Assembly: GCF_004005935.1 (NCBI RefSeq)
Contig: NZ_SACQ01000012.1
Span: forward strand, 1-53,291
Reading direction: 5' to 3'
Length of the DNA stretch: 53,291 nucleotides
DNA from: Neptunomonas marina
GTDB taxonomy: Bacteria; Pseudomonadota; Gammaproteobacteria; Pseudomonadales; Balneatricaceae
Each line of letters opens with the position of its first letter. The stretch's first letter is position 1. This document shows positions 10,634 to 20,834 of this stretch, one piece after another. The translations under genes were made by a program, and so were the position numbers. Below the pieces are notes generated by a model, which had not been told where the DNA came from, did no database searches, and was given only the letters and a program-made list of their open reading frames with translations.

Positions 10634-11383
10634 GTGCGTAACCTAGTTATTGCTGGAAATTGGAAAATGAATGGTTCTCAAACCTTCGCGCAAGAAATGC
10701 GAGAAGCGCTTGATAACGCAGAATTTTCTGAGCGCATCACTACGGTAGTTTTTCCTCCGTTTTTGGCAATTCATACTATGCTCGGTAGCGATAAGTTTGC
10801 TGTTGGAGCGCAGAATTGCTACACGGAACAAAGCGGTGCATACACGGGTGAAGTATCTCCTGAGTTAATTGCAGATGCTGGATGTCAGTATGTTTTAGTC
10901 GGGCATTCGGAGCGCCGTACGCTTCTTGGTGAAACAGACCAGGTAGTGGCTAAGAAGGTCAAGCTGGCCGTTTCTGCTGGTTTAACGCCTGTTCTGTGTG
11001 TCGGCGAGACGTTAGATGAACGTGAGTCTGGCAACTTTAAGGATGTCGTAGAGCAGCAAGTCGTGGCTGGTTTGAAAGAACTGAGCGGCGATGAAGTGAA
11101 GCAGGTTGTCGTGGCATATGAGCCGGTGTGGGCTATAGGTACTGGCAAAACGGCCTCTGCTGATCAAGCTCAAGAAGTTCACGCACATATTCGATCAGTG
11201 CTTAATAGTGCCTTCGATGGTGCGGGTGACGCTATCTCAATTTTGTATGGCGGCAGCGTTAAGTCGGAGAATGCAGCAGAGTTGCTTGGTTGTGCCGATA
11301 TTGATGGTGGCCTAATCGGTGGCGCATCATTGAATAGTAAAGAATTTATAACCATCTGCAGAATTGCTGCAGATAGTCATTAA
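10634..11383 (+). CDS. tpiA: Triose-phosphate isomerase
   Basis: TpiA interconverts dihydroxyacetone phosphate and glyceraldehyde-3-phosphate in glycolysis and gluconeogenesis. The 249-residue barrel has NWKMNG near the start, the electrophilic His91 in VGHSERR and the catalytic base Glu163 in AYEPVWAIGTG; the phosphate loop YGGSV and GLIGGASL follow. The start is GTG with GGGGGAT seven or so bases upstream. secG follows 11 bp later, the order seen in other gammaproteobacteria. Confidence 0.98.
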   Translation: MRNLVIAGNWKMNGSQTFAQEMREALDNAEFSERITTVVFPPFLAIHTMLGSDKFAVGAQNCYTEQSGAYTGEVSPELIADAGCQYVLVGHSERRTLLGETDQVVAKKVKLAVSAGLTPVLCVGETLDERESGNFKDVVEQQVVAGLKELSGDEVKQVVVAYEPVWAIGTGKTASADQAQEVHAHIRSVLNSAFDGAGDAISILYGGSVKSENAAELLGCADIDGGLIGGASLNSKEFITICRIAADSH

Positions 11384-11394
11384 GCGAGAAAGTC

Positions 11395-11751
11395 ATGGAA
11401 ACACTAGTTTTAGCAGCACATGTTATTGTCGCAGCAGCGATTATTGTACTTGTGCTGTTGCAGCAAGGTAAAGGTGCTGAAGCTGGTGCAGCGTTTGGCG
11501 GTGGTGCTTCTCAAACGGTCTTTGGTAGCCAAGGTTCAGGCAGCTTTTTAGGTCGTTTGACGGGCATTATGGCAGCTGGCCTTTTCGTAACAAGTTTTGT
11601 TTTAGCTATCTACGCAAAAGAGAAAGCAGTTTCTGTTCAAGATGCTGGTATTCCAGCAGTAGAAGTTGTTGAAGAAGTAGAGCAAAACAACCTTCCTACT
11701 CTGGAAGAAAGCGCAGCGCCAGCTGATGCAGATGTTCCAGTAGCAGAGTAA
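11395..11751 (+). CDS. secG: Preprotein translocase subunit SecG
   Basis: SecG is the small accessory subunit of the SecYEG channel. The 118-residue product has two hydrophobic segments (about residues 3-23 and 53-72) separated by the Gly-rich loop with LLQQGKGAEAGAAFGGGASQ, followed by an acidic Ala/Glu-rich tail. Its stop lies only 8 bp before tRNA-Leu, as in E. coli where secG is followed by leuU and metY. Confidence 0.96.
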   Translation: METLVLAAHVIVAAAIIVLVLLQQGKGAEAGAAFGGGASQTVFGSQGSGSFLGRLTGIMAAGLFVTSFVLAIYAKEKAVSVQDAGIPAVEVVEEVEQNNLPTLEESAAPADADVPVAE

Positions 11752-11759
11752 AAGTTTAT

Positions 11760-11846
11760 GCCCAAGTGGTGGAATTGGTAGACACGCTATCTTGAGGGGG
11801 TAGTGACCTATCGGTCGTGCCGGTTCAAGTCCGGCCTTGGGCACCA
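11760..11846 (+). tRNA. leuU: tRNA-Leu (anticodon GAG)
   Basis: An 87-base type II tRNA: acceptor arm GCCCAAG pairs with CTTGGGC, the anticodon loop is TTGAGGG within CTATC/GGTAG, a long variable arm follows, then GGTTCAAGTCC and an encoded ACCA end. Anticodon GAG reads CUC/CUU leucine codons. The position after secG matches E. coli leuU. Confidence 0.96.
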
Positions 11847-11849
11847 TAT

Positions 11850-11878
11850 TTGCAAAAAGGTGTGTAGGTATATATAAT
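11850..11878 (+). promoter_or_regulatory. Promoter for initiator tRNA
   Basis: TTGCAA (11850-11855) and TATAAT (11873-11878) are 17 bases apart. The following GCGCACC is a GC-rich discriminator, the type linked to stringent control of stable RNA genes. It lies between the two tRNAs, so the initiator tRNA can be made independently of secG and tRNA-Leu. Confidence 0.75.
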
Positions 11879-11894
11879 GCGCACCTGTTTCTGA

Positions 11895-11971
<77 letters not shown>

Positions 11972-11977
11972 CTTAAG

Positions 11978-12001
11978 AAAGCCCCTTTTAAGGGGCTTTT
12001 T
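11978..12001 (+). terminator. Terminator after the tRNA pair
   Basis: AAAGCCCCTT and AAGGGGCTTTTT form a tight hairpin with a T-run just after the initiator tRNA. It ends stable RNA transcription; some read-through must reach rimP. Confidence 0.88.
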
Positions 12002-12030
12002 CGTAGGTTTGGTGTAATTTGTAGTCGCAG

Positions 12031-12057
12031 AAATGGGTCCAAGAGGCCCATTTTTTG
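12031..12057 (+). terminator. Second terminator/attenuator before rimP
   Basis: AAATGGG (12031-12037) pairs with CCCATTT (12047-12053) and is followed by a T-run. It is the second hairpin of this type between the initiator tRNA and rimP, with only about 30 bases left before the rimP start, so it probably works as a leader attenuator. Confidence 0.75.
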
Positions 12058-12087
12058 TTTCTGAGATAAAGAAAAGAGGTCGTTTCG

Positions 12088-12543
12088 TTGTCTGCGAAGC
12101 TTAAATTAATTCAAGAACTGATTCAGCCGTCGGTCGAGGCTTTAGGTTGTGACTTGTGGGGTGTTGATTATCTCTCACAAGGCAAGCATACGACCTTGCG
12201 GATCTATATCGATAAAGAAGATGGCGTAACGGTTGATGACTGTGCAGCAGTTAGCCACCAAGTTAGCGGCGTTCTCGACGTTGAGGACCCGATAAACGGA
12301 GAGTATACGTTAGAGGTTTCCTCTCCGGGTATGGATCGGCCTCTTTTTACCTTGGAGCAGTTTGCTGCCTATCGAGGACACAAGATCCACATGCGCCTGC
12401 GCGTGCCGTTTGAAGGGCGTCGTAACTTCAAAGGCATCTTAAATGGTGTTGAGGGTGAAGATATTTTGCTGGTTGTGGATGATGAAGAATTTTTGTTGCC
12501 GATCGATCTGCTTGATCGAGCACAAGTGATTCCACAGTTTTAA
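12088..12543 (+). CDS. rimP: Ribosome maturation factor RimP
   Basis: RimP assists late 30S subunit assembly. The 151-residue product shows the conserved [29 protein letters not shown] and [10 protein letters not shown] motifs of the N-terminal domain and a C-terminal SH3-like domain. It starts at TTG 12088; AGAGGT (12075-12080) lies seven bases before it and decides the start. It leads the rimP-nusA-infB-rbfA-truB-rpsO-pnp run and sits immediately after two terminator hairpins, so its expression depends on read-through. Confidence 0.96.
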   Translation: MSAKLKLIQELIQPSVEALGCDLWGVDYLSQGKHTTLRIYIDKEDGVTVDDCAAVSHQVSGVLDVEDPINGEYTLEVSSPGMDRPLFTLEQFAAYRGHKIHMRLRVPFEGRRNFKGILNGVEGEDILLVVDDEEFLLPIDLLDRAQVIPQF

Positions 12544-12575
12544 TAGCACACAAGACTATTGGGCGAGGCAGTAGC

Positions 12576-14066
12576 ATGAATAAAGAGATTCTACTGGTTG
12601 CAGAAGCAGTATCGAATGAGAAAGACGTCCCACGCGATGTTATCTTCGAAGCGATCGAGCTGGCTTTGGCGACAGCGACAAAGAAAAGATACGAAGAAGA
12701 AGTTGATATTAATGTGGTAATCGACCGCGCTACGGGTGATTACGACACATTCCGTCGTTGGAAAGTTGTTAGCAATGATGAAGTACCTGCACTAGGTACT
12801 GAGCTAACAATGGAAGAAGCTGAAGAGATCGACACTAAACTGCAGCCAGGTGATATCCACGAAGAGCAAGTGGAATCTGTTGCGTTCGGCCGTATTGCTG
12901 CGCAGACAGCAAAGCAAGTTATCGTACAAAAAGTGCGTGAGGCTGAGCGAGCTAAAGTTGTTGACCAATACAAAGACAAGCTTGGTGAGCTGATCTCTGC
13001 AAGCGTTAAGAAAGTAACGCGTGACAATGTGATCGTCGATCTTGGTAATAACGCAGAAGCTTTGCTACCTCGTGATAACTTGCTCCCTCGCGAAGTATTC
13101 CGCATGGGCGATCGTGTGCGCGCAGTGTTGGCAGAAGTACGTAGCGAAGGCCGTGGCCCTCAGCTGGTATTGAGCCGTACTTCGCCGGAGATGTTGATCG
13201 AGCTATTCCGTTTGGAAGTACCGGAGATCTCTGAGGAAGTTATCGAGATCCGTGCGGCTGCCCGTGACCCCGGCTCCCGAGCAAAGATTGCTGTTAAAAC
13301 TAACGACGGCCGCATCGACCCGGTAGGCGCTTGTGTTGGCATGCGTGGTGCGCGTGTTCAGGCTGTTTCCGGTGAGCTTGGTGGTGAGCGCGTCGATATT
13401 ATTCTTTGGGACGACAACCCAGCGCAGTTGGTCATCAACGCGATGTCGCCTGCTGAAGTCGCTTCCATCATCATGGATGAAGAGACCCATTCTATGGATG
13501 TGGCGGTTGACCAAGATGCTTTGGCAATGGCAATCGGCCGTGGTGGTCAGAACGTGCGTTTAGCGTCCGATTTGACGGGTTGGGAACTTAATGTAATGAC
13601 AGAGCAAGATGCCGCTGAGAAGCAGCAATTTGAGATGGGCTCTGTTATGGAGGTATTCGTAAAACACCTTGATGTGGATGACGATGTAGCGGAAGCACTG
13701 GTTGCTGAAGGCTTCACGACCCTGGAAGAGGTGGCTTACGTACCCGCTGAAGAGATGCTTGAAATCGATGGCTTCGATGAAGACATCGTACAAGAGCTAA
13801 GAACGCGAGCGAAGGATGCGTTATTGAATCTTGCATTGGCTAGTGAAGAAGAGCTAGAGAATGCAGAACCTGCGCAAGACTTGCTAGAGATGGATGGTAT
13901 GGAACGTAACCTTGCGTTCCAGTTGGCCGCTAAAGGCGTTATCACCATGGAAGATCTCGCAGAGCAATCTGTAGAGGAACTGTTGGAGATCGAAGGTATC
14001 ACCGAAGAGCGAGCGGCTGAGCTGATTATGACAGCGCGTGCTCCCTGGTTCGCGGATGAAGACTAA
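12576..14066 (+). CDS. nusA: Transcription termination/antitermination factor NusA
   Basis: NusA binds RNA polymerase and nascent RNA, modulating pausing, termination and rRNA antitermination. The 496-residue protein has the N-terminal polymerase-binding domain, an S1 domain near residues 135-200, two KH domains ([12 protein letters not shown] and [13 protein letters not shown]), and two acidic C-terminal helix-hairpin-helix repeats ([15 protein letters not shown] and [15 protein letters not shown]). The two C-terminal repeats are typical of gammaproteobacteria. It follows rimP by 32 bp and precedes infB by 24 bp. Confidence 0.98.
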   Translation: MNKEILLVAEAVSNEKDVPRDVIFEAIELALATATKKRYEEEVDINVVIDRATGDYDTFRRWKVVSNDEVPALGTELTMEEAEEIDTKLQPGDIHEEQVESVAFGRIAAQTAKQVIVQKVREAERAKVVDQYKDKLGELISASVKKVTRDNVIVDLGNNAEALLPRDNLLPREVFRMGDRVRAVLAEVRSEGRGPQLVLSRTSPEMLIELFRLEVPEISEEVIEIRAAARDPGSRAKIAVKTNDGRIDPVGACVGMRGARVQAVSGELGGERVDIILWDDNPAQLVINAMSPAEVASIIMDEETHSMDVAVDQDALAMAIGRGGQNVRLASDLTGWELNVMTEQDAAEKQQFEMGSVMEVFVKHLDVDDDVAEALVAEGFTTLEEVAYVPAEEMLEIDGFDEDIVQELRTRAKDALLNLALASEEELENAEPAQDLLEMDGMERNLAFQLAAKGVITMEDLAEQSVEELLEIEGITEERAAELIMTARAPWFADED

Positions 14067-14090
14067 GGTCAACGGAGGAGGTTTACCAAT

Positions 14091-16643
14091 ATGGCAGAAG
14101 TCACAGTAAAACAACTTGCCGATGTGGTTGGTGTTCCCGTTGAGCGTTTGATGACGCAGATGCAGGAAGCCGGCATAGAAGGAAAGAACGAAAGTTCCAG
14201 TGTGACGGATAGTGAGCGTCAAACACTGTTAGCGCATCTGAAACGCTCGCATGGTGAAGCGGAAGAAAGTGTTGCTTCACCTAAAAAGATCACTTTAAAG
14301 CGCAAGACAACATCTCAGCTCAAAGTAGCGGGTGCCTCGGGTAAAAAGAAAACAGTCAATGTTGAAGTACGTAAAACGCGCACATACGTTAAACGTTCTG
14401 AGATAGAGGCTGATGAAGGTGCGGTGGCGCAAGCTGCAGAAGAGCAAGCGCGCAAAGAAGCGGAAGAGCAAGCGCGCCAAGCGGCTGAAGAGCAAGCTCG
14501 CTTAGAAGCTGAGCAGCGTGAAAAAGAGGAAGCAGCGCGTCAAGCAGAGGAAGCTGCTCGTCAGAATGAAGAAGCAGCACGTCGCGCAGCCGAGGAAGCT
14601 GCCCGCAAGGCTGAAGAAAACAAGGCTAAAGCGGAAGCTGAAGCCAAGGCTAAGGCACAAGTGGAAGAAAAAGCGAAGGCTGAAAAGCAAACTCGGGGCA
14701 ATGACGCTTCGAAGAAAACGTACCGTAACGAAGATAAAAAGCCGGGCCGTAACCAAGGGCGTGGTAATGGCCGCTCTGACGGTGATCGCCGTGGCGGAAA
14801 GCTCTCTCGTAACAGCAATGCGAAACAGGCGCGTAAAACGCCAAAAGTAGCCAATGCGCATGGTTTCAATGAGCCGCAAGCACCGAAGGTGCATGAGGTA
14901 TCCATCCCTGAAAGTATCACGGTTGCAGAACTGGCGAAGAAGATGTCAGTGAAAGCGGCAGAAGTGATCAAGGTCATGTTCAAAATGGGTGCGATGGCAA
15001 CCATTAACCAGGTGATTGACCAAGATACAGCAACGCTCGTTGTAGAAGAGATGGGCCATGTTGCGAAGCCGTTGCAGGAGAATGCGATTGAAGAGGAGCT
15101 GATGGATAGCATCCAAGCAGTTCAAGGCGAATCCAAAGGCCGTGCTCCGATCGTTACAGTCATGGGACACGTTGACCATGGTAAAACTTCCCTGCTCGAC
15201 TACATCCGTTCAACGCGGGTAGCATCAGGCGAGTCTGGCGGCATCACGCAGCACATTGGTGCTTACCATGTAGAAACAGATAATGGCATGGTGACCTTCC
15301 TTGATACACCGGGCCACGCAGCCTTCACAGCGATGCGTGCGCGTGGTGCGAAGCTGACCGATATCGTTATCCTAGTTGTTGCAGCAGACGACGGTGTTAT
15401 GCCGCAGACTGAAGAAGCGATCCAGCATGCGAAAGCCGCTGGTGTGCCTTTGGTTATCGCAGTTAACAAGGTTGATAAAGAGGAAGCTGACCCTGATCGT
15501 GTGAAGAACGAGCTAGCGCAGCGCGACGTTATCCCAGAAGACTGGGGTGGTGATGTACAGTTTGTGCACGTATCAGCGAAAACGGGCCAAGGTATCGACG
15601 AACTGCTAGAAGCCGTATTGTTGCAAGCCGAAGTTCTTGAGCTAACGGCTGTGCCATCTGCTCCAGGTCAAGGTGTTGTTGTTGAGTCTCGTCTTGATAA
15701 AGGTCGTGGTTCTGTAGCGACGTTGTTGGTACAAAACGGCACCATGAAGAAAGGCGACATTGTTCTGGCAGGCCTGCACTATGGCCGTGTCCGTGCGATG
15801 ATCGACGAGAACGGTAAGCCTGTTAACTCTGCAGGTCCAGCGATTCCGGTTGAGATTCAAGGCCTAGATGGTACTCCAGAAGCGGGTGAAGAGTTCACGG
15901 TGGTTTCTAATGAGAAGAAAGCGCGTGAAGTTGCACTGTTCCGCCAAGGCAAATATCGCGAAGTTAAGTTGGCTCGCCAGCAAGCATCTAAGCTTGAAAA
16001 CCTGTTTGCCAACATGCAAGCGGGTGATGTTAAGAACTTGAACATCGTTTTGAAAGCGGACGTACGTGGCTCGCTAGAAGCCCTGACGCATGCCCTTGAG
16101 GACCTATCCACCGACGAAGTGAAGGTGGTTATTGTATCCAGCGGTGTTGGTGGTATCTCCGAAACTGAGGCGAACTTGGCGCTGGCGTCATCTGCGCTAT
16201 TGGTAGGTTTCAACGTGCGTGCGGATGCTCAGGCGAAGTCGATTATCGACCGTGAAGGCCTGCAGCTGCGTTACTATAGCGTGATCTATGACATCATCGA
16301 TGACGTGAAGCAGGCGATGTCTGGTCTGTTGTCTCCAGAGTTCCGTGAAGAGATCGTGGGTGTTGCTGAAGTTCGCGATGTATTCCGCTCACCAAAGCTG
16401 GGTCTGGTAGCTGGTTGTATGGTGACCGAGGGTACGGTATTCCGTAACAAGCGTATCCGTGTACTACGTGATAACGTCGTTATCTATGAAGGTGAGCTTG
16501 AATCACTGCGCCGTTTCAAAGATGCCGTTAACGAAGTCCGTCAAGGTATGGAGTGTGGTATCGGTGTGAAAAACTACAACGACGTTAAAGTTGGCGATCA
16601 GATTGAGGTTTACTCAACGATCGAAGTTCAACGAACACTGTAA
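14091..16643 (+). CDS. infB: Translation initiation factor IF-2
   Basis: IF-2 is the GTPase that delivers initiator tRNA to the 30S subunit. The 850-residue protein has an N-terminal IF2 subdomain, a long Ala/Glu/Lys/Arg-rich coiled region (about residues 110-210), a basic Gly/Arg linker, and the G domain with [15 protein letters not shown] (G1), DTPGHAAF (G3) and NKVDK (G4), followed by the barrel and C-terminal fMet-tRNA-binding domains. GGAGGAGG precedes the ATG. The initiator tRNA it carries is encoded at the head of the same region. Confidence 0.98.
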   Translation: MAEVTVKQLADVVGVPVERLMTQMQEAGIEGKNESSSVTDSERQTLLAHLKRSHGEAEESVASPKKITLKRKTTSQLKVAGASGKKKTVNVEVRKTRTYVKRSEIEADEGAVAQAAEEQARKEAEEQARQAAEEQARLEAEQREKEEAARQAEEAARQNEEAARRAAEEAARKAEENKAKAEAEAKAKAQVEEKAKAEKQTRGNDASKKTYRNEDKKPGRNQGRGNGRSDGDRRGGKLSRNSNAKQARKTPKVANAHGFNEPQAPKVHEVSIPESITVAELAKKMSVKAAEVIKVMFKMGAMATINQVIDQDTATLVVEEMGHVAKPLQENAIEEELMDSIQAVQGESKGRAPIVTVMGHVDHGKTSLLDYIRSTRVASGESGGITQHIGAYHVETDNGMVTFLDTPGHAAFTAMRARGAKLTDIVILVVAADDGVMPQTEEAIQHAKAAGVPLVIAVNKVDKEEADPDRVKNELAQRDVIPEDWGGDVQFVHVSAKTGQGIDELLEAVLLQAEVLELTAVPSAPGQGVVVESRLDKGRGSVATLLVQNGTMKKGDIVLAGLHYGRVRAMIDENGKPVNSAGPAIPVEIQGLDGTPEAGEEFTVVSNEKKAREVALFRQGKYREVKLARQQASKLENLFANMQAGDVKNLNIVLKADVRGSLEALTHALEDLSTDEVKVVIVSSGVGGISETEANLALASSALLVGFNVRADAQAKSIIDREGLQLRYYSVIYDIIDDVKQAMSGLLSPEFREEIVGVAEVRDVFRSPKLGLVAGCMVTEGTVFRNKRIRVLRDNVVIYEGELESLRRFKDAVNEVRQGMECGIGVKNYNDVKVGDQIEVYSTIEVQRTL

Positions 16644-16651
16644 GAGCGAGT

Positions 16652-17047
16652 ATGGCACGCGAATTTAGTCGTACCCAACGAATTGCTGAGCAGGTCCAAC
16701 GCGACCTTGCTCAGTTGATTCAATTTGAAGTCAAAGATCCTCGTATGGGGATGGTGACAATCAGCCATGTCAAAGTGACCAAAGACCTTGGTTATGCGGA
16801 TGTCTATGTGACAGTGATGCCGCTTGGCGACCAAGACGAGGCGGAGTCCATCGCCGCTTCTTTGCATGTATTGCGTCAAGCATCGGGCTTTCTGCGTCGT
16901 GAGTTAGCGCGCCAAATTAAACTTCGTGTTATGCCGCAGCTGCGTTTTCACTTTGATGAAAGTGTTGAACGTGGCCGCCAACTGCACAGTTTAATTGAGA
17001 AAGCTGCGCGCGAGCTGCGCGAAAAAGAACGCACTGACGAGGAGTAA
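16652..17047 (+). CDS. rbfA: 30S ribosome-binding factor RbfA
   Basis: RbfA binds immature 30S subunits and helps 16S rRNA 5'-end processing and cold adaptation. The 131-residue KH-like protein has the family opening [36 protein letters not shown] and the helix [19 protein letters not shown]. It starts 8 bp after infB and ends 5 bp before truB, a compact operon arrangement. Confidence 0.97.
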   Translation: MAREFSRTQRIAEQVQRDLAQLIQFEVKDPRMGMVTISHVKVTKDLGYADVYVTVMPLGDQDEAESIAASLHVLRQASGFLRRELARQIKLRVMPQLRFHFDESVERGRQLHSLIEKAARELREKERTDEE

Positions 17048-17052
17048 CGTCC

Positions 17053-18015
17053 GTGGCAAGGCGTCGTAAAGGCCGTCCTGTGGACGGCATTTTTTTGCTT
17101 GATAAACCTCAAGGCGTAAGTTCAAACGGTATTCTGCAACGAGTGAAGCGTATCTATGATGCAGCGAAAGCAGGCCATACCGGTGCGCTTGACCCGTTAG
17201 CTACGGGTATGTTGCCGATCACATTTGGTGAAGCGACTAAGTTCTCCCAGTTTCTTCTTGATGCGAATAAGCGCTATATCACCACGGCAAAGCTTGGCAT
17301 TCGTACGGATACCAGTGATGCGGATGGTGAAGTGATTGCAACCGCAGATGTACCCAAGCTTGAGTTGTCGGAGCTGCGCAAACTGCTGGATCAGCACTTC
17401 ACTGGCGAGATTGAGCAGGTGCCATCGATGTACTCTGCACTTAAGCATCAAGGTCAGCCACTTTATAAGCTTGCTAGAGCCGGTAAAACAGTCGAGGTGA
17501 AGCCGCGTCGTGTGACGGTTTTTCAGATCGATATTCTTGATCTGCGTGACGATGAGGTGGACTTAGATATTCGCTGTTCTAAAGGCACTTATATCCGCTC
17601 TATCGTTGAAGATTTAGGTTTGCTGTTAAGCTGTGGTGCTCACGTAAAAATGCTCCGCAGACTAGACTCCGGACCGTATCGTGCGGAGCAGATGCTGACG
17701 ATTGATCAACTCGAAAGTTTGGCGGCGCCAAAAGCTGACAATGAGTCAGTCGAAAGCATACAAATGCGCTTAGATGCGCTATTATTAGCGCCTTGGAGTG
17801 CTATTGAAGATGCGCCTGTGGTTCAGCTGGATCAGCTAGCAACAGAGCGGCTTCTTAATGGTATTGCAGCCGATGTATCCGCCGCTCCTTGCGAGTTGGT
17901 ACGGATCGAAAACGGTACCACCGGCCAGTTTCTTGGTATCGGTGAAGTGACCGACGAAGGCAAACTAAAATCAAAGCGGTTGTTGTCTACGCAGACAGCA
18001 CCGAAGTCATTTTGA
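17053..18015 (+). CDS. truB: tRNA pseudouridine(55) synthase
   Basis: TruB makes pseudouridine 55 in the T-loop of most tRNAs. The 320-residue enzyme has GIFLLDKPQGVSSN, the catalytic motif GHTGALDPLATGMLPI with the nucleophile Asp47, and RRVTVFQIDIL plus KGTYIRSIVEDLG further on. It starts at GTG 17053, only 5 bp after the rbfA stop. The C-terminal PUA-like region is present. Confidence 0.97.
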   Translation: MARRRKGRPVDGIFLLDKPQGVSSNGILQRVKRIYDAAKAGHTGALDPLATGMLPITFGEATKFSQFLLDANKRYITTAKLGIRTDTSDADGEVIATADVPKLELSELRKLLDQHFTGEIEQVPSMYSALKHQGQPLYKLARAGKTVEVKPRRVTVFQIDILDLRDDEVDLDIRCSKGTYIRSIVEDLGLLLSCGAHVKMLRRLDSGPYRAEQMLTIDQLESLAAPKADNESVESIQMRLDALLLAPWSAIEDAPVVQLDQLATERLLNGIAADVSAAPCELVRIENGTTGQFLGIGEVTDEGKLKSKRLLSTQTAPKSF

Positions 18016-18123
18016 GCAGTGTGCTCAAACATGGCGCTGCACTGAAAATATGCTCGGTTCAGCGCGTCTATTAATCCGGCGATTAATGAATAATCGTCTG
18101 CATATTACATTGGAGAAAATACA

Positions 18124-18390
18124 ATGCTTACAGCTGAACAAAAAGCTCAAATCGTTGCTGATTTCGCACGTAGCGAAGGCGATACTGGTTCTACAGAAGT
18201 TCAAGTTGCACTGCTAAGTGCTAACATCGAAGGTTTGCAGAGCCACTTCAAAGCGCACAAGCACGATCACCACTCTCGTCGTGGTTTGATCCGCATGGTT
18301 AACCAACGTCGTAAGTTGTTGGACTACCTGAAGCGCAAAGACGCTGACCGTTACCTTGCTTTGATCGGTCGTTTGGGACTGCGTCGCTAA
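18124..18390 (+). CDS. rpsO: 30S ribosomal protein S15
   Basis: S15 binds 16S rRNA early in 30S assembly. Length (88 residues) and sequence, including [25 protein letters not shown] and [12 protein letters not shown], are standard. GGAG precedes the ATG. The 108-bp gap after truB is large for this operon and probably has an rpsO promoter, as in E. coli. A terminator follows and pnp lies beyond it. Confidence 0.98.
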   Translation: MLTAEQKAQIVADFARSEGDTGSTEVQVALLSANIEGLQSHFKAHKHDHHSRRGLIRMVNQRRKLLDYLKRKDADRYLALIGRLGLRR

Positions 18391-18401
18391 GTGAGTTTCT
18401 C

Positions 18402-18436
18402 CAGAGGCCATACATTGTGTGGCCTCTGCTTTTTTG
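18402..18436 (+). terminator. rpsO terminator
   Basis: CAGAGGCCA (18402-18410) pairs with TGGCCTCTG (18420-18428), then a T-run. It ends most rpsO transcripts and leaves pnp to its own promoter and read-through, as in E. coli. Confidence 0.9.
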
Positions 18437-18464
18437 GCCCCGTAAAGGCGTAACGTTTCGACCC

Positions 18465-18515
18465 GCCTGTACTCATTTGTGTTTCGTTATCTGCTGAATA
18501 CAAATGAGTACTGGC
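18465..18515 (+). promoter_or_regulatory. Long hairpin in the pnp leader (likely RNase III site)
   Basis: GTACTCATTTGT (18469-18480) is a perfect 12-bp match to ACAAATGAGTAC (18500-18511), extended past one mismatch by GCC (18465-18467) and GGC (18513-18515). In E. coli a similar double-stranded leader between rpsO and pnp is cut by RNase III and used for PNPase autocontrol. Position and stem length suggest the same role here; function is inference. Confidence 0.75.
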
Positions 18516-18581
18516 TAGCATGATGGTATGAAACAGACGTACTTGACGGGATCATTTTTCAAAATTTAGAAGGAGATAATC

Positions 18582-20687
18582 GTGCAAGCGATTACAAAAA
18601 CATTTGAATTTGGTGGTCAAACCGTCACATTAGAAACAGGCCGTGTTGCGCGTCAGGCAACAGGTGCCGTATTAGTCACAATGGGAGAGAACCAGGTACT
18701 GTGTACGGTGGTTGGTGCAAAAGACGCTAACCCGGGTCAGGACTTCTTCCCACTGTCTGTTCACTACCAAGAGAAATACTATGCGGTTGGCCGTATCCCT
18801 GGTGGTTTCTTCAAGCGCGAAGCTCGTCCGTCTGAGAAAGAGACGCTGACGTCACGTTTGATCGACCGTCCAATCCGTCCACTTTTCCCGAAAGGCTTCA
18901 TGAATGAAGTGCAGGTGATCTGTACGGTGATGTCTGCGGATAAGGTAAACGATCCCGATATCGCTGCTATGCTGGGTACATCTGCAGCACTGGCGATCTC
19001 TGGTATTCCTTTCCTTGGCCCAATCGGTGCGGCACGTGTCGGCTTTACTGAAGACGAGGGTTACCTACTTAACCCAAGCTACGAAAAACTAGCTGAGTCT
19101 GAGCTGGACATGGTGGTTGCTGGTACGTCTGATGCGGTCTTGATGGTTGAATCTGAAGCACAAGAGCTGACAGAAGATGAGATGCTCGGTGCGGTATTGT
19201 TCGCTCATGCTGAGATGCAAGTAGCAATCAACGCGATCAACGAGTTGAAAGCCGAAGCGGGCAAAACGGCTTGGGAATGGGAAGCTCCAGCGAAAAACGA
19301 AACGCTGATCGCTCAGGTACAAGAGCTAGTGGGTGCAGGTATCACTGAAGCATACCAAGTGGCTGATAAAATGCAGCGTCAAGCGGCATTGTCTGAGCTA
19401 CGTAGCAAAGCTGTTGCGGCATTAGCGGGTGATGAAGAAGGCCAACCATCTGAGAAAGAAGTTTCTGCTGTGGTGGGCTCTGTTGAGAAAGCGACAGTTC
19501 GTCAGCGCATCGTTAACGGTGAGCCACGTATCGACGGTCGAGACACGAAAACTGTACGTGGTATCAATGTTGAGATTGATCTACTGAAAGGTACGCACGG
19601 TTCTGCGCTGTTTACGCGTGGTGAAACGCAGTCTATCGCTACCTGTACTCTGGGTACTGCACGTGATGCTCAGATCATCGATGCCCTAGAAGGCGAGCGT
19701 AAAGATCCATTTATGCTGCACTACAACTTCCCTCCATATTCGGTAGGTGAAGCGGGCCGTATGGGTGCGACGGGTCGTCGTGAGATTGGTCATGGCCGTT
19801 TGGCACGTCGTGGTGTTGCAGCGGTACTGCCAACACAAGAAGAGTTCCCATACACGATCCGTATTGTTTCTGAGATCACAGAATCTAACGGTTCTAGCTC
19901 AATGGCATCTGTATGTGGCGCGTCACTTTCTATGATGGATGCTGGTGTACCGTTGAAAGCGCCGGTTGCCGGTATCGCAATGGGCTTGGTGAAAGAAGCC
20001 GACCAATTTGCCGTACTAACCGATATCCTAGGCGATGAAGATCACCTAGGTGACATGGACTTTAAAGTAGCTGGTACTGAGCAGGGTATTACTGCACTGC
20101 AGATGGATATCAAGATCACAGGTATCACTGAAGAGATCATGGAGATCGCACTTGAGCAAGCGTTCGAAGCGCGTGTTCACATCTTGAAAGAGATGGCGAA
20201 GGTAATCGGTTACGCACGCCCTGAGCTGCCAGACAACGCACCAGCGATGACTCAGCTGAAGATCAACCCAGAGAAGATTCGTGACGTTATCGGTAAAGGC
20301 GGCGCAACAATTCGCAGCCTAACTGAAGAAACTGGCGCGATGATCGATATCGACGACGACGGTACAGTACGCATCTACGCTGCCGATAAAGCAGCAGCGA
20401 AAGAGGCGACTGATCGCGTTATCGCAATTACTGCCGAAGCTGAAGTTGGCAAAATCTACGAAGGTAAAGTTGTTCGCATCGAAGAGTTTGGTGCATTCGT
20501 GAACATCCTGCCGGGTAAAGATGGTTTGGTTCACATCTCGCAAATCGCTAACAAGCGCGTTGAGAAAGTGACTGACTACATCAATATGGACGATGTTGTT
20601 AAGGTTAAAGTGTTGGAAGTTGACCCACGCGGTCGTATCAAACTTTCCATGAAAGACCTGATTGAAGACGAATCAGTCGACAACTAA
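18582..20687 (+). CDS. pnp: Polynucleotide phosphorylase
   Basis: PNPase degrades RNA 3' to 5' with phosphate and is part of the degradosome. The 701-residue protein has two RNase PH-like domains ([14 protein letters not shown] and [20 protein letters not shown] in the catalytic half), a KH domain ([20 protein letters not shown]) and a C-terminal S1 domain ([20 protein letters not shown]). The start is GTG with AAGGAG upstream. The preceding leader hairpin indicates autoregulation. It ends at a strong terminator. Confidence 0.98.
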   Translation: MQAITKTFEFGGQTVTLETGRVARQATGAVLVTMGENQVLCTVVGAKDANPGQDFFPLSVHYQEKYYAVGRIPGGFFKREARPSEKETLTSRLIDRPIRPLFPKGFMNEVQVICTVMSADKVNDPDIAAMLGTSAALAISGIPFLGPIGAARVGFTEDEGYLLNPSYEKLAESELDMVVAGTSDAVLMVESEAQELTEDEMLGAVLFAHAEMQVAINAINELKAEAGKTAWEWEAPAKNETLIAQVQELVGAGITEAYQVADKMQRQAALSELRSKAVAALAGDEEGQPSEKEVSAVVGSVEKATVRQRIVNGEPRIDGRDTKTVRGINVEIDLLKGTHGSALFTRGETQSIATCTLGTARDAQIIDALEGERKDPFMLHYNFPPYSVGEAGRMGATGRREIGHGRLARRGVAAVLPTQEEFPYTIRIVSEITESNGSSSMASVCGASLSMMDAGVPLKAPVAGIAMGLVKEADQFAVLTDILGDEDHLGDMDFKVAGTEQGITALQMDIKITGITEEIMEIALEQAFEARVHILKEMAKVIGYARPELPDNAPAMTQLKINPEKIRDVIGKGGATIRSLTEETGAMIDIDDDGTVRIYAADKAAAKEATDRVIAITAEAEVGKIYEGKVVRIEEFGAFVNILPGKDGLVHISQIANKRVEKVTDYINMDDVVKVKVLEVDPRGRIKLSMKDLIEDESVDN

Positions 20688-20700
20688 GCAACACACTCTG

Positions 20701-20728
20701 AAAAAGCCCTCCTTGTGAGGGCTTTTTT
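20701..20728 (+). terminator. pnp terminator
   Basis: AAAAAGCCCTC and GAGGGCTTTTTT form a perfect stem with a CTTGT loop. It closes the rimP-to-pnp region. Confidence 0.93.
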
Positions 20729-20834
20729 GTTGTGTGTGATATGCGGATGTATCGTGATTTTTGACGAATCTTGCGATTTGTTAAGGTTTTTTGTGGCGTC
20801 AGTATCGATCATAACCCTTCGTTAGGAGGTTGCT

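Noticed and set aside
14502-15112. Long hydrophobic antisense frames over infB
   Set aside because: They mirror the Ala/Glu/Lys-rich repeat region of IF-2, which gives open frames on all strands; no family resemblance.
20729-20834. FNR/NNR or NsrR operator upstream of nnrS
   Set aside because: TTG-rich stretches are present but no acceptable TTGAT-N4-ATCAA or NsrR palindrome could be found.
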